Assembly (NCBI RefSeq): GCF_002355595.1
Contig: NZ_AP017422.1
Coordinates: 4,964,823 to 5,028,822 of the forward strand
DNA length: 64,000 nucleotides
Direction of reading: 5' to 3'
From: Filimonas lacunae
GTDB taxonomy: Bacteria; Bacteroidota; Bacteroidia; Chitinophagales; Chitinophagaceae
Part shown: one piece after another, positions 8,967-18,318 of the stretch
How the letters are laid out: every line of letters begins with the position of its first letter
How positions within the stretch are numbered: the stretch's first letter is position 1
Program-made: the position numbers and the translations under genes
The notes under the pieces: model-generated
Told to the model about the DNA's origin: nothing
The model's database searches: none
Seen by the model: only the letters and a program-made list of their open reading frames with translations

Positions 8967-8992
8967 TAAAAAAAGCAGCTATTCAGCTGCTT
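8967..8992 (-). terminator. terminator of the NTF2-like gene
   Basis: Read on the minus strand: 8-bp stem aagcagct / agctgctt, 4-nt loop, then a run of seven T. The stem abuts the stop codon at 8993-8995. Confidence 0.8.
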
Positions 8993-9364
8993 CTATCCTT
9001 TAATAAACTCTTTGTAATAATACTTTTCTTTGATCACCAGCCCTTTGCTGTTCCAATGCTGGACAGAAACGGTACGCAGTATAAAAACCCGGTTATCTTT
9101 ATACGTGTAGGTGTTTTCCCATTCACTTAACACCACCAGGGTTTCTTCGTTCACCGCCTGACTTAACAGTTTGCAATGAATATCCTTTAATTTAGACAGG
9201 TTATTTTGCTCTACGGTAATACAGTTTGTTTTCCCTACGCGCGGCGCCAGCTCGTTATCCTGCATTTCCACATTCTCTGCATAATAAATCTCCATTCCTC
9301 TAATGGTTTCGCCATTGAGAATTAAAAAGTTTAATGCCTGCACAAGCTCTTTAAGTACTGCCAT
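8993..9364 (-). CDS. SnoaL/NTF2-fold-like small protein
   Basis: 123 residues, no signal peptide. The alternation of short helices followed by strands (YYAENVEMQDN near residue 28, then VVLSEWENTYTYKDN and the VQHWNSKGLVIKEKYYY ending) resembles SnoaL-like / nuclear transport factor 2-fold proteins, which may be enzymes or ligand-binding proteins. The match is by overall pattern, so specific activity is not assigned. Monocistronic: its own -7 element (9397-9404) overlaps the terminator of the upstream operon, and it has a terminator right after its stop. Confidence 0.6.
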   Translation of the reverse strand: MAVLKELVQALNFLILNGETIRGMEIYYAENVEMQDNELAPRVGKTNCITVEQNNLSKLKDIHCKLLSQAVNEETLVVLSEWENTYTYKDNRVFILRTVSVQHWNSKGLVIKEKYYYKEFIKG

Positions 9365-9396
9365 ATCAATTACACAAGTATATTAACCCAGCTTAA

Positions 9397-9431
9397 CAAA
9401 AATACCTGGCAGGTTGCTGAAGTCTGCCAGG
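9397..9431 (-). terminator. terminator of the adhesin operon overlapping the next promoter
   Basis: On the minus strand, an 8-bp stem (cctggcag, paired with ctgccagg; 9405-9412 and 9424-9431) is followed by TATTTTTG (9397-9404). The T-tract completes a terminator for the coiled-coil gene ending at 9490, and the same eight bases match the TAnnTTTG -7 element 33 bp upstream of the NTF2-like gene. One short sequence may therefore end one transcript and start the next. Confidence 0.6.
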
Positions 9432-9489
9432 CGATTAAGAAACAAGGGGAAGGGGTTTGATATACTAACTCATTCTTATGATTGCGTCA

Positions 9490-10539
9490 TTAAAAAGGAA
9501 ACGCTTTGGTTCCTCTTTTCAGGTATTGCCTGCCTTCGCCGATTTTATTTCCGAGATAAAAAACTTCTGCCTTGTATTCACCAGAACCGAAACGTGTTTT
9601 CTGGTCCCAGATATGTGCAACCGGAGTGCCTTTAAATTTATCGTAGTATTGAACAAGCTTGATAGTGTATACTTTTTGTACACCCGCGCTTTGCATAGAG
9701 ATGCTATTGGCTTCTTCTTTAGATTCTTTACCGTTCACCGTTGCATTACCTACACCGGAAGCCGTGTTAGGGCCACTTAATACCACCTGTAACTCTCTGT
9801 TACCGGAAGCAATTAAAGAATCTTTAGCCAGTGTAAAAGTTACTTTTAAGCTGGAAGTATATTTTGATAAGCCACCTACTTTTTCTTCCCCATTCACCAC
9901 CGGAACAATGTTCACATCTATTGCCTGTAAACGTCCGTTATTAGCATTAGGGTTAGCCAAAGGAACGGCCTCACCACCTACCAGCTTCATAGGGCGTGTA
10001 CTTACCAATATGGTATCGCCACTTACAATCTGCATCTGACCACCGCTGGCCATCAGTTCCCTGTTAGCTGCTTTTAACGATTCCACCTCTTCCATCAACT
10101 CCTTAATACGGGAGCTTAATTCCTGAATTTTAGCACGTGCTTCGTTCAAATCAGAATCTTTTTCACGCACAATACGGTCCAGGTCGCTGTTCAGCTTATC
10201 AATCTCTTTTCTTTTAGTAGTTAACTCGTGCTGTAAGTCCATGTTAGAACTGTTCAGCGAGTCCATTTTCTGTAATACCTTGTTATATTCTTCACGAAGG
10301 AGGTTGCGGGATGAATCGAACTGAACCTGTAACATGTTCCAATCGTCCCTGGTTTTGAACTTATCATAAACAACCCAGCCGCCTATTGATAACAACAACA
10401 GCAGTAAAGCAACGCAGACTATCATAAAGGTAGCCACGCGCTTTTTCTCCTTCTCTTCTTTAACAACTCCGCCGCTGCTTTCTTCTTCATCCTGCACAAT
10501 CAGCTCGTCGTTTTCCTCATTAAAGTCCAGATTAACCAT
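9490..10539 (-). CDS. membrane-anchored coiled-coil protein associated with PorP/SprF and T9SS adhesin
   Basis: 349 residues. Acidic cytoplasmic N-terminus (1-33), a single transmembrane helix (about 36-58), a long coiled coil (about 70-165, heptads rich in Leu/Glu/Lys), then a C-terminal domain of about 180 residues that appears beta-rich (TFTLAKDSLIASGNRELQVV, KVYTIKLVQYYDKF). No family recognised. It is the last gene of a minus-strand operon: 51 bp after the PorP/SprF gene, which is 17 bp after the giant adhesin. The topology suggests an inner-membrane anchor with a periplasmic stalk and head, possibly linking PorP/SprF or its adhesin to the envelope; this is inference. Confidence 0.7.
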   Translation of the reverse strand: MVNLDFNEENDELIVQDEEESSGGVVKEEKEKKRVATFMIVCVALLLLLLSIGGWVVYDKFKTRDDWNMLQVQFDSSRNLLREEYNKVLQKMDSLNSSNMDLQHELTTKRKEIDKLNSDLDRIVREKDSDLNEARAKIQELSSRIKELMEEVESLKAANRELMASGGQMQIVSGDTILVSTRPMKLVGGEAVPLANPNANNGRLQAIDVNIVPVVNGEEKVGGLSKYTSSLKVTFTLAKDSLIASGNRELQVVLSGPNTASGVGNATVNGKESKEEANSISMQSAGVQKVYTIKLVQYYDKFKGTPVAHIWDQKTRFGSGEYKAEVFYLGNKIGEGRQYLKRGTKAFPF

Positions 10540-10590
10540 AACCCTTGTTGTTTAAAAAAAATTTAATGGATGTTAAACCAAGATTAGCAA

Positions 10591-11607
10591 TTAGAATTGA
10601 GGAACAACTTTACGGCCCTCATCCGAATCATTACCGAAAAATATATAAATCAGTGACAACTCAAAACTTCCATTCTTTTTAACAGCCGATTTCATGCTGG
10701 TAGTTACCATGTCGTAAGTAACACCTAGCTGAAAACTATTGTATTGCAGCCCAATATAAGGCGAGATATTGGCATTACTATACCATCCACCCAAATATAA
10801 GCTGGCATCTGCATTTTCTGTAGGTAATCCAAACGAATAAGCACCACCTGCCGAGTAAGCCAACACACCTGCCTGCTGCTGAAACAAACCACTTAAAAAC
10901 ACTTTACTGTTATACCCCACCGGCAAAGAGGCTCCCACCTCAAAAGCCATGCGGGTAGGCACCTTGTTGGTTTTGTTGTTTAATATAGACTCTTTAGGCT
11001 GTGTAGCATGATAAACAGACGCACCTGCATAGTAACTGCTTTCTTCATCATCATACTTATACAACAAACCTGCGCTTACATCCATATAGCTGGAGTTGCC
11101 CTGGATATACGATTCGCCGTTGGGCAGGTTTAAGTTAAAACCACCACTGGTAAACTGACTTTCAAAAGTAGCATTGGCTATATCTAAACGGCGGGAAGCA
11201 CTGGTAGCCTGAAAACCTGCCGCAATAGTTTGAAAGCCATCCTCATCCAACGCTTTATGATAAGCAGCAGATAAAGAGAAATAATTACTTTTTAATAATC
11301 CACCTGCCGATTTATCGTTCAGCGCCGAACCACCAATGGCCCAATAGTCGAAATCGTTATAGGTAAGGCTTTTGCCTTTTAAATCAAAAGCCAGCGAAGC
11401 CGTAGTAAAAGGCTCACCTGCCCCCCACCACTGCCTGCGGTAGTTGGTAATAACCCTTGCTTTACCATAGAAAAAACCAGTAAATGCCGGGTTCACCGTT
11501 TGCGGCGAACTGAAATATTGTGTAAAGCCAGGGTCTTGCGCCAGCACAGGCACCGCAGCCGATGCCATGAGCAGAACCAACAATAACCGTATATGGATAT
11601 TCTTCAT
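10591..11607 (-). CDS. PorP/SprF family type IX secretion outer-membrane protein
   Basis: 338 residues with a cleaved signal peptide (AVPVLAQ) and the PorP/SprF hallmark near the N-terminus, DPGFTQYFSSPQTVNPAFTG, followed by a predicted small outer-membrane beta-barrel. SprF-like proteins help type IX secretion or surface attachment of large proteins carrying type B C-terminal domains, and are usually encoded next to their client. Here the client is the 2190-residue protein directly upstream (17-bp gap). Ends FGNDSDEGRKVVPQF with a terminal Phe. Confidence 0.9.
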   Translation of the reverse strand: MKNIHIRLLLVLLMASAAVPVLAQDPGFTQYFSSPQTVNPAFTGFFYGKARVITNYRRQWWGAGEPFTTASLAFDLKGKSLTYNDFDYWAIGGSALNDKSAGGLLKSNYFSLSAAYHKALDEDGFQTIAAGFQATSASRRLDIANATFESQFTSGGFNLNLPNGESYIQGNSSYMDVSAGLLYKYDDEESSYYAGASVYHATQPKESILNNKTNKVPTRMAFEVGASLPVGYNSKVFLSGLFQQQAGVLAYSAGGAYSFGLPTENADASLYLGGWYSNANISPYIGLQYNSFQLGVTYDMVTTSMKSAVKKNGSFELSLIYIFFGNDSDEGRKVVPQF

Positions 11608-11624
11608 TTTAACCCTTTTATTAA

Positions 11625-14600
11625 TTATCGAATCAACACAGAGTTTCCACTCAATCTTACCGTTTTACCATCCACATCAATACCTTCTGCCACCCAGGTA
11701 TAAGAGTCAAATGGTTGCTCTTTTCCTTTGTAGGTACCATCCCAGCCCTCACCAACGCTTGGCATATGGTTAATCTGGTACAGTATTACACCCCACCTGT
11801 TAAACACCCTGAAATAAGTCAGCTGCGGCACACCCACCGGTATCGGGAACAATTTGTCGTTAATACCATCACCATTAGGTGTAAACGCTTTAGGCACATA
11901 AATATCAGCTCCTTTGAAAATGCGTACCTGTTGTGTATCTACCGTTAAACAACCAGCATCGGTACTTACTGTTACATAATAGGTAGCCGAATCTTTCATC
12001 GTTAATACAGGATTGGCTATAGTAGCGCTGCTTAAATTAGTAGCGGGCGTCCAGCTATAAGAAGTACCCGTTGCCTTAGCTTCCAGGTTTACCGTGCGAC
12101 CCAGGATACCATTGATAGGATCGTAACGCTTGGATGGCGTAGGCTCTTCTACCGTAAGGGTAACTGTTTTGGTATCAGATAAATTAGGACATGCCAGGGA
12201 AGTAACGGTTAAGGTAATGGTTTTACCGCCCGATGTACTGTAAGCAAACACAGGTTCTTTTTCTGTGCTGGCATTATCTGCGTCAAACACCCACTTGTAA
12301 CTTACTTCGCCACCGCCTTCATCACTGTTGTTCACAAAATTCATGTCTACATCCTTACAATAAGTATCGTAAGAGAAGTCGGCAGTAGGCTTCTTAGCAA
12401 AGCTCAAGCTGATAGTATCAAAGTTGTTAGAAGTACAACCTGCTGCACTCACCGCTTCCACCTTGTAAATACCTTCTGCACTTACATATAAAGTAGCGCT
12501 TACCGAATCGGTAATTAACACATTGTCTTTATACCAGTTGTACATAGAACCTCCGGTAGCGGTGATGGCCCTGCTGGTACCTTCACAAATTAAACGGGAG
12601 ATGCCGGTTTTATTAATAGCTACAGTAGGAATGGTATTCAGATTTACCACCGCATCCGCCGATTTGCTCGAACATCCGTTGGCGTCTGTTACTGTTACAG
12701 AGTACGTACCGCTAGTAGTTACATTCAATGTATTAGTAGTAGCACCTGTACTCCATAAGTAAGTGAAGGTGCCGGCATTGGCTGTTAACACCGTACTGGT
12801 GCCTAAACATGCAGGAATAGCTGTGCCGCCGTTAATAGTAGCCGCCGGGCCTGCATTCACCGTTACTGTTGTGTTACTGCTCACCATGCTGGTAGTATTA
12901 GCATCAATTACACTGGTAACAGTGTAAGTAGTGGTGGTTGCAGGTGTAACCGTTAATGTATATGTATTGGTAGTAATGTTATTGACAGTAACATCAGGAT
13001 TAACACCATCATTATAGGTGAAGCTGAACGGTGCCGTCCCTATAAGGGAAACAGTAAGATCAACCGATTTACCCGAACAAATAGTAGTACCGCCTGTAAT
13101 AGTGGCATCAGCCTGTGGCACTATATTCAGTTCAATGGTAACTGCGTTGCTGGTACCTAACAGGTTTTCAGCCTCCACAGTAAAGGTGTAAGAACCTGCT
13201 AACACGGTTGAACCAAATGTAATAACACCGGAAGCAGCATCAATAGTTACACCGGCTGGTGCACCCGTTGCTTTAAACACACCTGTTAAACCGTTCCAGT
13301 TAACAGTAGGTGCTACAGAGGTAAATGCAGTTCCCTGTACCCCGTTGTACTGTATTTTACTGTACGCCAGGTTGGTTGGTGCATCTGCCACTATTACTTT
13401 ATAGGAACCAAAGCCTGGCTTGGATTCCCAGTTGGTTACCAACACCAGCACACTATAAGTAGCCGGAGAGGTAACGCCCGAAGCATCAATAGATAACTGT
13501 CCGGTAGTGGCATCTAGGGTAACAAATCCTGACGGATAACTTCCTCCCGGCGGTAAAGTGATAGTACCAGGCGTTTTAGAGCTGTTCCATTGTATTACCG
13601 GAATTGCAGACTGAGTCTGAGTACCGATTTTCACTGCTATAGAATCCGGTGTGTAAACGATAGTTGGGGCACCGGCCGCTACAGTGATAGTATAAGTAGC
13701 AATATTGCTGCTGCCCACACTGTTGTTAGCCTGTACATCTACCGTATAAGAACCCACCGGCAATAAAGTAGTCCACTTAATAATACCTGTGGTATCTACA
13801 ATAGAAATTTCAGGAGAGGCAGGCGTCACGCTTACAATAGTAAACGTCCCCTTCTCGCCATGCCAGTTTACCGTTGGCGTTACAGAACTACCGCCCACAC
13901 CTGCATCTGGTGTTGCCAGCGCTGGTGTATAAATGAGGTTGGTAGGCGCCTGTGGTTTCACAATTAAGGTGAAAATAGCTGTATCAGGTGGCGCAGTGCT
14001 GTTAGTAGCCTTAATGCGCAGATTATACGTTTGTGCAGTTAAGGTAGCAAACCAGGTGATAACGCCGGTAGTAGAATTTATGGTAATGCCGGCAGGTGCA
14101 CCAATCAACGCAAAGGTTCCGTTTTCTCCATGCCAGTTAATAGTAGGAACTGCAGAGGTACCAGCTGTACCATATTGCTCGGTAACCGTGTTAGGCGTGT
14201 ATACAAAGTTGGTGGGTGCACCAGGAATTACTTTTAAAGTAAATGTGGTGGTAGTAGAACTGGTTCCGTTATTGACACTTACCGTAAAGGTATAAGTGCC
14301 TACCGCTATACTTCCTGTCCAGTGAATTTTACCCGTAGCCGGGTCAATGCTGATTTCAGGAGAAGTAGGCGTAGTTATAGTATACACACCAACACCACCG
14401 CCCAGGTTCACTGTTGGAGCTAAGCTGGAATCGGCAATGTTATAGATGGCGGTATCACCACCATTTACATACGACAATCCTGTAGGAGGAATAGGTTTAA
14501 TAATAATAGTAATAATAACCGTATCGCTGTAACCGGCAGAGTTTTGCGCCCTTACATACACAGGGTAAGTGCCTACTGGTAAACCAGATACAAAACTTAC

Positions 14601-17600
14601 CACACCGGTAGTGGGATTAATAGAAATGTAAGAGTTGGTACCACCAGCAATGAAAGTACCTGTTTCGCCATTCCAGTTTACGGTAGGTGCAACAGAAGCT
14701 CCGTTCTGCAGGTATACTTTAGTAATAGTAGTAGCAGAATAAGCCAGGTTGATTGGTGGCTTAGGTTTAATGACCAATGTATAGGTAGCATCTGCTGTTC
14801 CGGCAGAGTTAGTGGCACGAACCGTAATAGTGTAAGTACCCACTGCTGCATTGGCAGTCCACACAATACGTCCGGTAGCTGGTACTACAGAAATAGATCC
14901 TGTAGTAGGTGCAGGCACCACTGATACTATAGAATAAGTACCCACATCCCCATGCCAGTTAATGGTAGGATTAGCAGGGATAGTATCTGCCTTACCATAA
15001 TATACCGTATCGGTTGGTGGCACATATGCAAAACCGCTTGGTTTTTCGGCATACACAATCAGTTTCACCAGCACTGTATCTGTTCCGCCCTGGTTGGTGG
15101 CCGATACAATTAAATTATAAGTGCCTACAGCAACTGTGTTGCTCCAGCTCAATGTGCCGGTGGTAGGTCCTACGCCAACACCAGCTGGTACAGTGGGTGA
15201 TGCCGGTAAACCGGAAACCGTAAAGGTGCCCACCTGGCCATGCCAGTCGAGTGTAGGTAATATAGCGGCATTACCTGCCTGACCGTAAGGAACAGAATAC
15301 TCCAATGGAGAATAATCTAACCCGGTTGGCGGTAACGGACGTATAATTAAAGTAAGCGTGTCTTCATTGCTGTTACCTACAGAGTTTACCGCCCTGATGG
15401 TCATTTTGAAAGTATCCACCGCCAGGTTGTTTGGCCAGCTAACAATACCAGTAGTGGCATCGATAGTTACACCAGTAGGTGCAGGAAGTACTGGGGTAAA
15501 TTCAAAAGTGCCCACACTGCCATGCCAGTTTACAGAAGGCGCAGTGGTAGAACCAGCAGTACCGTAGGTACCGTATACCGGGCTTACATATTTTAAATCG
15601 GTTGGCGCTTCTGCTTCTACTATTAAAGTAAATACAGTAGCCGGGGTGCTGTTGCCTGCACTGTTTCTGGCAACAACAGGTATAATATAAGTACCTACCG
15701 GTAAAGTATCCCAACGGATAGCACCGGTAGTGGAGTTCACTGCAATATTTGAATTGAGTGTAGGATCGGTAATAACAAAATCACCTACTTCGCCATGCCA
15801 GTTAATAGTAGCCACATGAGTAGTGTCGCGGTTGCCCCATTTCACAGTATGCGGGCTGACCATGTCGTAAGTAAGATTATCCGGAATCAGTGGTTTTACA
15901 GTTACTGTAATAGTTGCAGTAGCCGAACCTGCCGAGTTGGTAGCTGTAATTTGCACCGTATAAGTTCCCACATGCGTGGTGTCGTTCCAGTACACCTTAC
16001 CACTGGTAGTATCTACAGAGAAACTATTGGGCAATGGTGAAGTCAGTTTAAACTTACCCACCTCTCCCATCCAGTTGATATCTGGTATATCAGAAGAATC
16101 TTTAGAACCGAAATTGGTAGTATAGGTCGTATTTAAATAGCTGAAGTCTTTAGGAACATCAGGAATCACTCTTATTTTAATATAAGCAGACACATGACCT
16201 GCACTATTGGTAGCAGTAACCTTTAATACATAACCTGTATCTACAGGCAGGTTATCAGCCCAGCTGATCTGGCCGGTGTTGGTGTTGATGCTTAACCCTG
16301 CAACAGCGCCTGAGTCGATGGTGTACACAATACCGCCACCCCCGTCATTTAAAGAAGGCGCCCTGGTTAAACCAGAAGTACCATATACGATAGTGGTATC
16401 GCTACCCGCACCGTAAGTAAGATTAGAAGGTTGTGTAACGAAAGTAAACTTAGGCCCCGTTAACGTACCACCGGTAGTAACCAGCACAATGTTACCTGTG
16501 TTACCCGAACCAGCGGTGATGTTTAATGTGTACGGAGTTTTAGTTCCTAATGTAGCCGCTATACCGCCAATGGTAGCGCTTTGCACGCAATCCAGACCGG
16601 TACCTGTTAACACTATCTCCTGGCCAGGCACACCTGTAGCAGGAGAAATACCGGTAACACTTACTTTGTCCAGCGAGTTCAAGAAGGTTTCTAAAGCGGA
16701 TGCATTCTGGTTGCCATCTATCAAATCGGGTTTGTTATCGCCATTAAGGTCGTTGATGCAAACAGCCACCGGCTGCCCGGTAGCAAAACCTACTGACACA
16801 CTTACCGGTGTATTGTCAAATGCAATAGTACCTACAGGGCTTCCGTTTTTAAACGCATTGATGGCGCTGCCGGTAGAGCCCACTAAGATATCGGCCTTAT
16901 TATCGCCATCCAGATCACCCACCGCTACTTTACCAGCCAGTATGGCACTGCCTGATGGAGTAAAGGTGCTAGGTGTAAAAGAAATATTACCAGAACTGCT
17001 GGTATTGTATAAAAAAGATAACGTGTTGGCACTTTCGTTTACCACCACCAGGTCGGTTTTTCCATCCACATCAAAATCGCCGGCTGCAATACCGGTGGGT
17101 CCGTTACCTACGGGCACAGGTGTTTGAGCAGTAAAACTGATAGTGCCGGAAGAGGTGTTTCTAAACACAGATACCGAGCTAGAGCCGGAATTGGTAACAG
17201 CAAAATCAATTCTGCCATCGTTATCAAAATCACCGCAAACAATATTACCCGGATTAATAGCTGTAGAAACCGCCAAACCATCAACTGCAAAGCTGATGGT
17301 ACCAGAAGTAGAAGTATTTTTTAAGAAACTGACCGTTGCTCCTGTACTGGAAACAATGGCCAGATCGGGTTTCCCATCTCCCGTAAAGTCTCCCGAAGCA
17401 ATGGCCTGCGGACTAGTGTATCCTGTATAAACTACAGGAGTGGCAAAACTAACCGACCCAGGTGTGCTTTCGTTATGATATATATTCACCCTGCCGTTAG
17501 CAGCATTCACTAATGCGATATCCGGTTTTCCATCTCCATCCAGATCGGTAACCACACCGCCATAACATAAAGTACCTGCCGAAGGCAATGTACTGCGTGC

Positions 17601-18197
17601 AGCCAGGGAAATGGTATTGGCTCCATCCGCAGTGGTGTTCAAATACACCCCTGTGGCACTGTTATTAAAAGAAACCACATCAGGTTTTCCATCACCATCA
17701 ATATCGGCGCTCACCACTTTGGTGGCATTATTAGAGTTGGTTAGCGATGCTTTTGCTACAAACGGCGTACTTGCGGTAGTAATACTTACACACGTAACAT
17801 AAGTAGGCGTAAAAAAGCCCGAGCTGGACGCTGTTAAATTAGCAGCAGTAACACTAATGGGCGAGTACGACGCACCAGCCGGTACTGTCACTTCAAGCGA
17901 GGTGCCTGTTACCGCGGTTACGGTAGCCTTTACCGCACCAAAATACACAATATTATCAGTAGCCGCAGCACCAAAACCGCTACCGGAAATGGTAACAGTA
18001 GTGCCTATTGGCCCCGACGTAGGTGTAAAGGAGGATATAAATGGCTGTGCCTTTACTACAAAAGACATACATACAGCCAACATTAGCCCTACGCAATATT
18101 TCCATACACTACTAAAGTGCCCCGCAATGCCAGGTCCTGCACGCAAGCCTTGCATTTTTAGGTCAGGCATTTTAGTTCCAGCGTTTAATTCTTCCAT
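11625..18197 (-). CDS. giant T9SS-secreted multidomain adhesin (TIG, FG-GAP propeller, 12 Ig-like repeats, PKD, type B sorting domain)
   Basis: 2190 residues. Long n-region then hydrophobic core, cleavage likely after VVKA (residue 50); Met10 or Met15 are alternative starts. Order: IPT/TIG domain (about 52-130); seven Ca-binding FG-GAP repeats such as DIDGDGKPD, DLDGDGKPD, DFDNDGRID (about 150-510), the number needed for a seven-bladed propeller; a second TIG (about 515-588); twelve about 92-residue repeats marked by P-x-x-L/F-x-Y starts and NWHGEVGTF-like cores (about 590-1693); three Ig-like domains; a PKD domain (ADFSYDTYCKD); and a C-terminal gliding-motility-associated type B sorting domain (YVPKAFTPNGDGINDKLFP). 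It should be exported by the T9SS and act as a surface adhesin. Operon with PorP/SprF downstream. Confidence 0.9.
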   Translation of the reverse strand: MEELNAGTKMPDLKMQGLRAGPGIAGHFSSVWKYCVGLMLAVCMSFVVKAQPFISSFTPTSGPIGTTVTISGSGFGAAATDNIVYFGAVKATVTAVTGTSLEVTVPAGASYSPISVTAANLTASSSGFFTPTYVTCVSITTASTPFVAKASLTNSNNATKVVSADIDGDGKPDVVSFNNSATGVYLNTTADGANTISLAARSTLPSAGTLCYGGVVTDLDGDGKPDIALVNAANGRVNIYHNESTPGSVSFATPVVYTGYTSPQAIASGDFTGDGKPDLAIVSSTGATVSFLKNTSTSGTISFAVDGLAVSTAINPGNIVCGDFDNDGRIDFAVTNSGSSSVSVFRNTSSGTISFTAQTPVPVGNGPTGIAAGDFDVDGKTDLVVVNESANTLSFLYNTSSSGNISFTPSTFTPSGSAILAGKVAVGDLDGDNKADILVGSTGSAINAFKNGSPVGTIAFDNTPVSVSVGFATGQPVAVCINDLNGDNKPDLIDGNQNASALETFLNSLDKVSVTGISPATGVPGQEIVLTGTGLDCVQSATIGGIAATLGTKTPYTLNITAGSGNTGNIVLVTTGGTLTGPKFTFVTQPSNLTYGAGSDTTIVYGTSGLTRAPSLNDGGGGIVYTIDSGAVAGLSINTNTGQISWADNLPVDTGYVLKVTATNSAGHVSAYIKIRVIPDVPKDFSYLNTTYTTNFGSKDSSDIPDINWMGEVGKFKLTSPLPNSFSVDTTSGKVYWNDTTHVGTYTVQITATNSAGSATATITVTVKPLIPDNLTYDMVSPHTVKWGNRDTTHVATINWHGEVGDFVITDPTLNSNIAVNSTTGAIRWDTLPVGTYIIPVVARNSAGNSTPATVFTLIVEAEAPTDLKYVSPVYGTYGTAGSTTAPSVNWHGSVGTFEFTPVLPAPTGVTIDATTGIVSWPNNLAVDTFKMTIRAVNSVGNSNEDTLTLIIRPLPPTGLDYSPLEYSVPYGQAGNAAILPTLDWHGQVGTFTVSGLPASPTVPAGVGVGPTTGTLSWSNTVAVGTYNLIVSATNQGGTDTVLVKLIVYAEKPSGFAYVPPTDTVYYGKADTIPANPTINWHGDVGTYSIVSVVPAPTTGSISVVPATGRIVWTANAAVGTYTITVRATNSAGTADATYTLVIKPKPPINLAYSATTITKVYLQNGASVAPTVNWNGETGTFIAGGTNSYISINPTTGVVSFVSGLPVGTYPVYVRAQNSAGYSDTVIITIIIKPIPPTGLSYVNGGDTAIYNIADSSLAPTVNLGGGVGVYTITTPTSPEISIDPATGKIHWTGSIAVGTYTFTVSVNNGTSSTTTTFTLKVIPGAPTNFVYTPNTVTEQYGTAGTSAVPTINWHGENGTFALIGAPAGITINSTTGVITWFATLTAQTYNLRIKATNSTAPPDTAIFTLIVKPQAPTNLIYTPALATPDAGVGGSSVTPTVNWHGEKGTFTIVSVTPASPEISIVDTTGIIKWTTLLPVGSYTVDVQANNSVGSSNIATYTITVAAGAPTIVYTPDSIAVKIGTQTQSAIPVIQWNSSKTPGTITLPPGGSYPSGFVTLDATTGQLSIDASGVTSPATYSVLVLVTNWESKPGFGSYKVIVADAPTNLAYSKIQYNGVQGTAFTSVAPTVNWNGLTGVFKATGAPAGVTIDAASGVITFGSTVLAGSYTFTVEAENLLGTSNAVTIELNIVPQADATITGGTTICSGKSVDLTVSLIGTAPFSFTYNDGVNPDVTVNNITTNTYTLTVTPATTTTYTVTSVIDANTTSMVSSNTTVTVNAGPAATINGGTAIPACLGTSTVLTANAGTFTYLWSTGATTNTLNVTTSGTYSVTVTDANGCSSKSADAVVNLNTIPTVAINKTGISRLICEGTSRAITATGGSMYNWYKDNVLITDSVSATLYVSAEGIYKVEAVSAAGCTSNNFDTISLSFAKKPTADFSYDTYCKDVDMNFVNNSDEGGGEVSYKWVFDADNASTEKEPVFAYSTSGGKTITLTVTSLACPNLSDTKTVTLTVEEPTPSKRYDPINGILGRTVNLEAKATGTSYSWTPATNLSSATIANPVLTMKDSATYYVTVSTDAGCLTVDTQQVRIFKGADIYVPKAFTPNGDGINDKLFPIPVGVPQLTYFRVFNRWGVILYQINHMPSVGEGWDGTYKGKEQPFDSYTWVAEGIDVDGKTVRLSGNSVLIR

Positions 18198-18318
18198 GTT
18201 ACAAAGGTTTAGCGGTTGATCTCAATAGGTACCACATGGGTAAACTGAAAGCATCCCACTGTGCAAATAAATTTTTTTTATTGCAAGTACGCCACCCCTG
18301 AAACAAGGGGCAGCCTGT

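Noticed and set aside
9414..9780. Plus-strand frames overlapping the adhesin-operon terminator and coiled-coil gene
   Set aside because: Composition unlike a protein and antisense to a well-supported gene.
16489..17127. 212-codon plus-strand open frame inside the giant adhesin gene
   Set aside because: It is antisense to the FG-GAP propeller; its sequence is a low-complexity mirror of the repeats and it has no promoter or family match.
18293..18308. Hairpin cccct/agggg downstream of the sensor-less kinase as a terminator
   Set aside because: Only a 5-bp stem and the T-rich tract is too far away; readthrough into the adhesin operon remains possible.
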